Assembly: GCA_947629395.1 (NCBI GenBank)
Contig: CANRDQ010000041.1
Location: 1-9,417 of the forward strand
Direction: 5' to 3'
DNA from: an uncultured Bacilli bacterium
GTDB taxonomy: Bacteria > Bacillota_I > Bacilli_A > RF39 > UBA660
Length of the DNA stretch: 9,417 nt
The notes beneath the pieces were generated by a model. It saw only the letters and a program-made list of their open reading frames with translations. It was not told the origin of the DNA and ran no database searches. Every line of letters starts with the position of its first letter. Within the stretch, counting starts at the first letter, position 1. This document shows, in pieces, positions 1 through 3,985 of the stretch. A program made the position numbers and the translations under genes.

Positions 1-63
1 ATTTTTTAGGTTTTAACCATTTTTATTTGTTTATAATGGATAACTTTACAAATCTCCACACTT

Positions 64-77
64 TGGAAACGCTATCA
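64..77 (+). promoter_or_regulatory. Candidate cre site (CcpA operator)
   Basis: The 14-mer TGGAAACGCTATCA matches the Gram-positive catabolite-response consensus TGWAARCGNTWNCW at 13 of 14 positions; only the third base (G for W) differs. It ends 15 nt upstream of the -35 box at 93. A cre site upstream of a promoter, rather than over or downstream of it, is the arrangement linked to CcpA activation at B. subtilis ackA and pta. Activation here is inference; no ccpA gene is in the window. Confidence 0.5.
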
Positions 78-92
78 TTTTTTAATAAAAAT

Positions 93-121
93 TTGACAAA
101 GTATTGGAAATATGATATAAT
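93..121 (+). promoter_or_regulatory. Perfect-consensus sigma-A promoter for the 511-aa gene
   Basis: TTGACA at 93-98, a 17-bp spacer, and TATAAT at 116-121, which is also preceded by a TGn extension at 113-115. Every element matches the housekeeping consensus, so high basal strength is expected. Transcription should start near 128, giving a leader of about 110 nt. The 92 bases before it hold only the cre-like site and no gene I can support. Confidence 0.9.
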
Positions 122-186
122 TAAGCAGATTTTTAGCAATAAGTGGCAATTAAAAAATATGTAAAAAAAATACAAAAAATATAATG

Positions 187-230
187 AAAGCGAAATGCAA
201 AAAATTAAAAAATTATTCGTTTTAAGGGGG
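187..230 (+). promoter_or_regulatory. Leader hairpin directly upstream of a strong Shine-Dalgarno
   Basis: AAAGCGAA at 187-194 can pair with TTCGTTTT at 216-223 (8 bp with one G-U) around an A-rich loop. The stem ends just before the Shine-Dalgarno AAGGGGG at 224-230, which lies 7 nt from the ATG at 238. The hairpin leaves the ribosome site exposed, so it may protect the mRNA 5' region or present the site rather than block it. The role is inference. Confidence 0.4.
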
Positions 231-237
231 AAATTTT

Positions 238-1773
238 ATGAATAATTATGGAAATGCAATTTTATTTATTGCACAATACAGTAATAGACCGTTAACTGAA
301 CTTTTCAGAATGAGTCCTGCTGATTTACAAACTGAGGTACAAACAATTATTGCAGATAACACTGCTGCTGTTGATGAAATCAACAGAATTATACCAGTTA
401 TCAATGGATGGGCTGCAGCTGCTGCTAATCCAACAGATGAACTTAATACATGTCCTGGATTTGATAACAACGAAATTACAACTTTAAATACACAACTAGA
501 TAACTATCATTTATTCCATGTAGATGAACATACAACAGCTGAACAATGGAATGAATATGCAAATACTTTAAATGGTAGATTTGAACACTTTAATGATGAG
601 TTAAATGCTAATTATACTGCTTTAACTGATCCTAATGCTGTATATAATCAACCATTAAATGATGTAGATGAAGCTTTAAATTTCTATGAAAGAAATTTAA
701 CAGATGATGAAAAAGAACTTCCATTAGAAGATGCTCATGATGCTATGGTTCAAAGACATTCTAATGATGTTAGGGAATTAAATGATAAAATTAATGCTAT
801 TGATAGTATTATTGATCCAAGAAGAGAAAGCACAAATTATCAAGATAGAGAAGCTTCTTATACTAATGAGGAAGTACCTGATAGTCAAATGTTAAATGAC
901 TTAATAGATGCTTTAACAGATGATGAAAGAAGTGAGTTAGAATCTCATAGAAATCCATCTGGTAGATATACTTATGGTACTTTAGAAGATTTCAGAAATA
1001 ATAATTTACAACCACATTTAGCAAGAGAAGTAGCATATCTATCTGGTGCTAGAAGAGTTCATGATTGTATGTATCGTAATTCTCAAGATGATTTACAAAG
1101 AACATATAACGAAATTAGAACACCTCAACAAACACAACAAAACCAACAAGCTCAAGCTAACCCTGCTAGAGAATGGGCTGCACTTGCTGGAGGAATATGT
1201 GCTGGGTTTGCTTTAAGAGCTGTAGCTGTAGCTACAGGAATTAATCCTATTGCTGACGTTGTAGTTACTGGTTATGGTGTTGCTCGTAACATTTACAATG
1301 GTTTTATAAGAGACCGTGTAAATCATGACAATGCTATTGTTAGAGTGGCTGATACAGTATTTGGTCCATCTCAACATAGAACACTTGGTAAATTTATCGA
1401 TGGTGTAACTTTAGGTTGGTCAGTTTCAAAACTTGCAAATTGTGTAACTGATATGATTAAACCTGATGTGCCACCAGTAGATCCAGTCAATCCTGTACCA
1501 GTAGATCCTGTTAATCCTGTACCAGTGGATCCAATTGTTCCAAATACACCTGCACATACTTTAAGTACAACAGGTATTAGTGGATACTTTGATTCATATG
1601 GAAGTGGACCAGTAGATTTAATCGATGGTATAAATGGACAATTAGCAGAAACAAATAATGGATTCCAATTACTAAGAGAAGTTGGTACTAACACACCAAT
1701 CGCTTGGTTAAGTCCTGAACAAGTAGCTCAAGCTACTCAAACAGCTGCAGGTGCTTTAACTAAAACTCTTTAA
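238..1773 (+). CDS. Unrecognised 511-aa Asn/Gln/Asp-rich protein with hydrophobic core and Pro-rich repeat
   Basis: I do not recognise this protein. It has no signal peptide. Residues 1-290 are predicted largely helical, hydrophilic and rich in Asn, Asp and Glu (for example NAIDSIIDPRRES). A Gln-rich linker follows (about 294-309), then a Gly/Ala-rich hydrophobic stretch (about 312-352) that could form one or two membrane-associated helices. The PVDPVNPV tandem repeat is at 413-436, and a Gly/Asn-rich C-terminal domain ends in TKTL. The start is fixed by AAGGGGG seven bases upstream. With a perfect promoter and this Shine-Dalgarno, it is probably abundant. The 85-aa gene follows after 29 nt with no terminator between, so the two form an operon. 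A structural, filament-forming or secreted effector-like role are all possible; none can be chosen from sequence alone. Confidence 0.9.
   Translation: MNNYGNAILFIAQYSNRPLTELFRMSPADLQTEVQTIIADNTAAVDEINRIIPVINGWAAAAANPTDELNTCPGFDNNEITTLNTQLDNYHLFHVDEHTTAEQWNEYANTLNGRFEHFNDELNANYTALTDPNAVYNQPLNDVDEALNFYERNLTDDEKELPLEDAHDAMVQRHSNDVRELNDKINAIDSIIDPRRESTNYQDREASYTNEEVPDSQMLNDLIDALTDDERSELESHRNPSGRYTYGTLEDFRNNNLQPHLAREVAYLSGARRVHDCMYRNSQDDLQRTYNEIRTPQQTQQNQQAQANPAREWAALAGGICAGFALRAVAVATGINPIADVVVTGYGVARNIYNGFIRDRVNHDNAIVRVADTVFGPSQHRTLGKFIDGVTLGWSVSKLANCVTDMIKPDVPPVDPVNPVPVDPVNPVPVDPIVPNTPAHTLSTTGISGYFDSYGSGPVDLIDGINGQLAETNNGFQLLREVGTNTPIAWLSPEQVAQATQTAAGALTKTL
1474..1545 (+). repeat. In-frame 24-bp tandem repeat (PVDPVNPV)
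   Basis: Three 24-bp units encode PVDPVNPV, PVDPVNPV and a diverged PVDPIVPN (residues 413-436). The units differ at several silent positions (for example CCA/CCT, GTC/GTT, AAT), so the repeat is not freshly duplicated. The every-other-residue Pro/Val pattern suggests an extended, stalk-like linker between the hydrophobic core and the C-terminal domain. Confidence 0.85.
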
Positions 1774-1802
1774 TATATATTTAAAAAAAGGTGGTTATCA
1801 AT

Positions 1803-2060
1803 ATGAAAGGTAAAGTTATTCAAACAGATGATAAACAAAGCTTTTATGTAATTGATGAACTTGCTTATAATAATAAAAAATATATATTTTGTACTGAATG
1901 CGATCCAATAAACAAAACATTAAGTACTAACTTATCAGTTAAGGAATGTTATTTAGATCAAGATGATAATGTAAGAGTCAAAACTATAGAAGACTTAAAT
2001 GAAGAAACTTCTATAGCAGGTATATTCTTACAAAGATATCAACAATCAAAAAATAATTAA
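1803..2060 (+). CDS. Unrecognised 85-aa acidic protein, partner of the 511-aa protein
   Basis: Not firmly recognised. The sequence begins MKGKVIQTDDKQSFYVIDEL and reads as alternating short beta strands, then a helical end (EDLNEETSIAGIFLQRYQQ). The layout loosely recalls small DUF1292/YrzB-type proteins of Bacilli (strand-rich core, acidic tail), but this is weak. It has Cys at FCTEC and ECY and no signal peptide or membrane segment. I chose the ATG at 1803 over an in-frame GTG at 1791, because that GTG lies inside the Shine-Dalgarno AAAGGTGG (1787-1794), which is well spaced from 1803. It is the second gene of the operon and is followed at once by a strong terminator. A cytosolic partner or regulator of the upstream protein is inferred only from position. 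Confidence 0.85.
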   Translation: MKGKVIQTDDKQSFYVIDELAYNNKKYIFCTECDPINKTLSTNLSVKECYLDQDDNVRVKTIEDLNEETSIAGIFLQRYQQSKNN

Positions 2061-2062
2061 TT

Positions 2063-2089
2063 AAGAGTGATAAAAATATCACTCTTTTT
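2063..2089 (+). terminator. Intrinsic terminator of the 511/85-aa operon
   Basis: AAGAGTGATA (2063-2072) pairs perfectly with TATCACTCTT (2077-2086) over an AAAA loop and runs into TTTTT. It starts 3 nt after the stop codon. Confidence 0.92.
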
Positions 2090-2115
2090 GATTGTAATAA
2101 ACAAGTATTTATGAT
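2088..2115 (+). promoter_or_regulatory. Probable promoter for the Nudix gene
   Basis: TTGATT (2088-2093), a 16-bp spacer, and TATGAT (2110-2115). The -35 box overlaps the T-tract of the preceding terminator. It is weaker than the other promoters in the window but is the best candidate in the short gap before the gene. Confidence 0.45.
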
Positions 2116-2144
2116 AAATTAAAACAGTGTTAGGAGGTTTTAGT

Positions 2145-2564
2145 ATGAGTTATGAAGATTCTTGTGGAGGAGTAGTATTTACTAAAAAAGATAATCAACG
2201 TTTGTATGTTATTATCAAGTCTATTGAAGGGTTTTATGGATTTCCGAAAGGACATATGGAAAAAAATGAAACTGAAAAAGAGACTGCACTTCGTGAAATA
2301 AAAGAGGAAGTAGGTTTAGATGTAGAAATTATTGATGGTTTTAAGTCTTTTTCAGAACATCCATTACCAAAGAAACCTAATGTGATGAAAAGAATTGTTT
2401 ATTTTCCATGTTATTATGAAAATCAAGAAATTACTTATCAAAAGGAAGAGTTATTAGGAGCAGAATTAATGACTTATGAAGAAGCTATTAAAGTGTTCCA
2501 ATTTGAGGATAGTAAGCAAATATTAACTGAAATGGATGAATTTTTAGAAAAAAATAATAAATAA
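2145..2564 (+). CDS. Nudix hydrolase, bis(5'-nucleosyl)-tetraphosphatase (Ap4A hydrolase) type
   Basis: Hydrolyses a nucleoside diphosphate linked to another moiety, using divalent metal in the cytosol. A complete Nudix box, GX5EX7REUXEEXGU, spans residues 36-58, with metal-binding REIKEE at 50-55. The preceding FYGFPKGHME is typical of asymmetric Ap4A hydrolases, which split diadenosine tetraphosphate to ATP and AMP, and the C-terminal LMTYEEAIKVF helix also fits. At 139 aa it has the usual size of a single Nudix domain. I chose the ATG at 2145 because TAGGAGGT (2131-2138) is correctly spaced; an in-frame GTG at 2127 would lie upstream of that Shine-Dalgarno. It is monocistronic, since a new promoter starts 4 nt after its stop. 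Substrate cannot be fixed by sequence: RNA 5'-pyrophosphohydrolase or nucleotide-sugar activity remain possible. Confidence 0.9.
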   Translation: MSYEDSCGGVVFTKKDNQRLYVIIKSIEGFYGFPKGHMEKNETEKETALREIKEEVGLDVEIIDGFKSFSEHPLPKKPNVMKRIVYFPCYYENQEITYQKEELLGAELMTYEEAIKVFQFEDSKQILTEMDEFLEKNNK

Positions 2565-2568
2565 ACAA

Positions 2569-2597
2569 TTGACAAATAAAGGGATTTGTTATATAAT
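2569..2597 (+). promoter_or_regulatory. Perfect-consensus promoter of the structured leader RNA
   Basis: TTGACA (2569-2574), a 17-bp spacer and TATAAT (2592-2597), all exact consensus. An inverted repeat, ACAAAT-N6-ATTTGT (2572-2589), lies across the -35 box and spacer. The start point should be near 2603-2605, which places 280 nt of RNA before the next gene. Confidence 0.9.
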
Positions 2598-2602
2598 ACC
2601 AA

Positions 2603-2880
2603 ATAAGCGAGGAGATATAAGCAAATTATTTGTGAGCTATCTCAGATGTAATATCTACACGAACTTTAAAAGTACGGAGTCGCAGTTAGGTTGATTCTGT
2701 GCTTTTTTTGTAAAAAAACAGAGTCTAATATGAACTACAGAGGGATGGTGGTTTTCAATAATGACAACCTATAGCCTCAAAATAAGAGATAAGAGGCAGA
2801 CAATTTAATTTATTAGACCAGATAATTTATCGTGAAGAGTTTAAGTAGTAGAGTGAATTTTCTAAAAAAGTAGGAGAGTG
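2603..2880 (+). ncRNA. Long structured RNA / leader, possible raiA-motif RNA
   Basis: This gene-free stretch of about 320 bases holds a strong promoter and a multi-helix RNA. Helices I can trace: GAGATA (2612-2617)/TATCTC (2638-2643) with inner CAAA/TTTG; ACTT/AAGT near 2663-2672; GATTCTGT (2693-2700)/ACAGAGTC (2718-2725) capped by a U7/A7 stem; GTCTAATA (2723-2730) with its exact complement TATTAGAC (2811-2818), enclosing GAGG/CCTC, GGTT/AACC and GCCTC/GAGGC pairings. Non-paired blocks such as TGTAATATCTACACGAAC look like conserved joining sequence. No terminator with a U-tract precedes the next gene, so it probably reads into it. From memory the size and the CTACACGAAC-like block recall the raiA motif of Bacillota, but it does not match the well-known riboswitch cores I checked (TPP, SAM-I, lysine, FMN, M-box, T-box, ydaO, glmS). 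Structured RNA: fairly sure; raiA identity: about even odds or less. Confidence 0.6.
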
Positions 2881-2887
2881 TAAGAAA

Positions 2888-3136
2888 ATGAAAGATGAAC
2901 TTAATCCTTATGTTAAGTTAGACGTAGCTTTAGAAATTTTAGCAGCTAAGATAGGAATGACTTTTAATGACAATGGTTCTGAAGAAGAGATGAGAGCTTT
3001 AATGAAAGAAAGAGATTTATTTTATCAAGGTGATAAAGAAATAATAGATAAAATTTTTAATGTTTATGCACCTGAAGTTAAAGCTAGATATGAAAAGGCA
3101 GGAGAGAAGGTTAACAAAGGATATAGTAAAAAGTAA
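2888..3136 (+). CDS. Unrecognised 82-aa helical protein downstream of the structured RNA
   Basis: No family recognised. It starts MKDELNPYVKLDVALEILAA and is predicted almost fully helical with alternating charge, no Cys, no signal peptide and no membrane segment. The lysine-rich C-terminus (EKVNKGYSKK) could bind RNA or be disordered. The Shine-Dalgarno AGGAGAG (2872-2878) is 9 nt from the ATG. It is transcribed from the consensus promoter at 2569 through the structured RNA, so its expression is probably tied to that RNA. No clear terminator follows: AGTAAG/CTTACT at 3132-3150 lacks a U-tract. Being flanked by a structured RNA and hsp20 hints at stress or stationary-phase use, but that is inference from neighbours. 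Confidence 0.8.
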   Translation: MKDELNPYVKLDVALEILAAKIGMTFNDNGSEEEMRALMKERDLFYQGDKEIIDKIFNVYAPEVKARYEKAGEKVNKGYSKK

Positions 3137-3194
3137 GAATAAAACTTACTCTATTGTGGTACATTATATATTGTAATTATATTTTTAAGTTTAA

Positions 3195-3222
3195 TTGACT
3201 ATTAAATTTATAGTGATATAAT
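3195..3222 (+). promoter_or_regulatory. Promoter of hsp20
   Basis: TTGACT (3195-3200), a 16-bp spacer and TATAAT (3217-3222); a second TATAAT overlaps just downstream at 3223-3228 but is 22 bp from the -35. No CIRCE (HrcA) repeat and no CtsR heptad repeat is visible, so regulation seems to differ from the classical Bacilli heat-shock operators. Confidence 0.8.
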
Positions 3223-3227
3223 TATAA

Positions 3228-3250
3228 TTGTAGGATGGAACATCTTACAA
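3228..3250 (+). promoter_or_regulatory. 10-bp inverted repeat at the hsp20 transcription start
   Basis: TTGTAGGATG (3228-3237) and CATCTTACAA (3241-3250) are complementary along all 10 bp with a single G-U, with GAA between them. It begins 6 bp after the -10 box, so it is either an operator covering the start site or a stable stem-loop at the very 5' end of the mRNA. Such 5' stem-loops can stabilise mRNAs in Bacilli. Confidence 0.6.
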
Positions 3251-3314
3251 GGTATTATTTTAAGTATGTGCTACCTGAAGTGATAACACATAAAGAAAGG
3301 AAGTAGATTACATA

Positions 3315-3737
3315 ATGATACCACAAAAAAGAGGAGATTTTGATATCTTCGATGAAATGTTTAAGGATCCATTTTTTCAACATCCTCATCCACATGAGAG
3401 AGATTTGATGAAAACAGATATTAAGGAGAATGAAAATAATTATCAATTAATTATTGATCTTCCTGGTTACAAGAAAGAAGATTTAAAAATATCTGTAGAA
3501 AGTGGATACTTAACAGTTCATGCTCAAACAAATTCTGAAAAATCTGAAGAAGACAAAGGTAAATTCGTTAGAAAAGAAAGATTTGTTGGAGAATGTACAA
3601 GAAGCTTCTATGTTGGAGATGATATTGAAACAGAAGATGTTAAAGCTAATTTCCAAAATGGAACTTTAAAATTAGAGATTCCTAAAAAAGAAGCTAAAGA
3701 AATTTCAGAAAAGAAATATGTTCAAATCGAAGATTAA
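3315..3737 (+). CDS. hsp20: Small heat-shock protein, Hsp20/alpha-crystallin family
   Basis: An ATP-independent holdase that binds unfolding proteins in the cytosol and forms oligomers. At 140 aa it has the normal bacterial length. A short N-terminal arm (1-32, with Phe-rich FDIFDEMF and a His/Pro patch) precedes the alpha-crystallin domain (about 33-127), which shows the family hallmarks MKTDIKENENNYQLIIDLPG, the YKKEDLKISVESGYLTVHA strands and the A-x-x-x-NGTL signature (NGTL at 115-118) followed by KLEIPK. The C-terminal V136-x-I138 resembles the I-x-I oligomer anchor. The Shine-Dalgarno AAAGGAAG (3297-3304) is 10 nt from the ATG, slightly long. It is monocistronic, with its own promoter and terminator. 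The 90-nt leader has a start-site hairpin and may fold over the Shine-Dalgarno, which could give temperature control without HrcA or CtsR. Confidence 0.96.
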   Translation: MIPQKRGDFDIFDEMFKDPFFQHPHPHERDLMKTDIKENENNYQLIIDLPGYKKEDLKISVESGYLTVHAQTNSEKSEEDKGKFVRKERFVGECTRSFYVGDDIETEDVKANFQNGTLKLEIPKKEAKEISEKKYVQIED

Positions 3738-3741
3738 ACTG

Positions 3742-3787
3742 GTTGCATATTGAAAGAGATTACTCTTTCTATGCAACTTTTATTTTT
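3742..3787 (+). terminator. Strong intrinsic terminator of hsp20
   Basis: GTTGCATA (3742-3749) pairs with TATGCAAC (3770-3777), and inside it GAAAGAG (3752-3758) pairs with CTCTTTC (3763-3769) over an ATTA loop; only a TT bulge interrupts 15 bp. TTTTATTTTT follows. Confidence 0.95.
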
Positions 3788-3805
3788 AGATGTATATTAT
3801 ATAAT
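3778..3805 (+). promoter_or_regulatory. Probable promoter of the leader ORF and transglutaminase gene
   Basis: TATAAT at 3800-3805 is a perfect -10 box. At 16 bp upstream, the -35 position falls in the terminator T-tract (TTTTAT, 3778-3783), a poor match to TTGACA. A start near 3812 would leave a very short leader before the Shine-Dalgarno at 3819. Confidence 0.5.
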
Positions 3806-3835
3806 ACGAGTAGTTGTTAAGGGGGATAAGTTATT

Positions 3836-3937
3836 ATGATGAATTTTTTAAATAATAAAACAATTTATAATAATGAGTTTCCTATTGTTTTTAAGAAAAT
3901 AGAATATTTTACTCTTGATGAAAATCGGTTTAGATAA
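3836..3937 (+). CDS. Small 33-aa leader ORF before the transglutaminase gene
   Basis: A 33-codon frame (starts MMNFLNNKTIYNNEF, ends TLDENRFR) lies 10 nt after AAGGGGG (3819-3825), a Shine-Dalgarno as strong as that of the 511-aa gene. It is too short for most gene finders. The next gene starts 48 nt after its stop. Near its end, the +1 frame opens at ATG 3918 into a 20-codon Lys/Ile-rich run that stops at 3980, inside the next gene's ribosome site. It may be a translated small protein, a leader peptide, or the decayed start of a larger gene split by a frameshift. The codons are very A/T-rich like the surrounding leader. Function unknown. Confidence 0.5.
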   Translation: MMNFLNNKTIYNNEFPIVFKKIEYFTLDENRFR

Positions 3938-3985
3938 AATTAAAAAACTAAAGAAAAAAATAAAAATAATCAAGAGGTGATATGT

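Noticed and set aside
1..30. GGTTTTAACC palindrome flanked by T and A runs, as a terminator of an unseen upstream gene
   Set aside because: The stem is only 3-4 bp with a minimal loop, and the flanking gene is not in the window.
185..198. Second cre-like sequence TGAAAGCGAAATGC in the leader of the 511-aa gene
   Set aside because: The left half is perfect but the right half fails at three consensus positions, and the bases are better explained by the leader hairpin.
246..470. Open frame of 74 codons on the minus strand
   Set aside because: It lies fully inside the 511-aa gene, has no Shine-Dalgarno, and its Ala/Leu/Ile content follows from the opposite-strand codons.
1371..1694. Open frame of 107 codons on the minus strand with Thr/Gly/Ser repeats
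   Set aside because: It is the antisense of the Pro-rich repeat region, with no ribosome site or promoter of its own.
2603..2880. Known riboswitch or housekeeping RNA (T-box, M-box, SAM-I, lysine, TPP, FMN, ydaO, glmS, tmRNA, RNase P)
   Set aside because: None of their signature core sequences is present by eye.
3132..3150. AGTAAG/CTTACT hairpin after the 82-aa gene
   Set aside because: Six weak pairs and no U-tract; not supported as an intrinsic terminator.
3255..3446. Open frame of 63 codons on the minus strand, hydrophobic
   Set aside because: It overlaps the hsp20 leader and start; antisense of A-rich sequence produces Phe/Ile/Leu runs.
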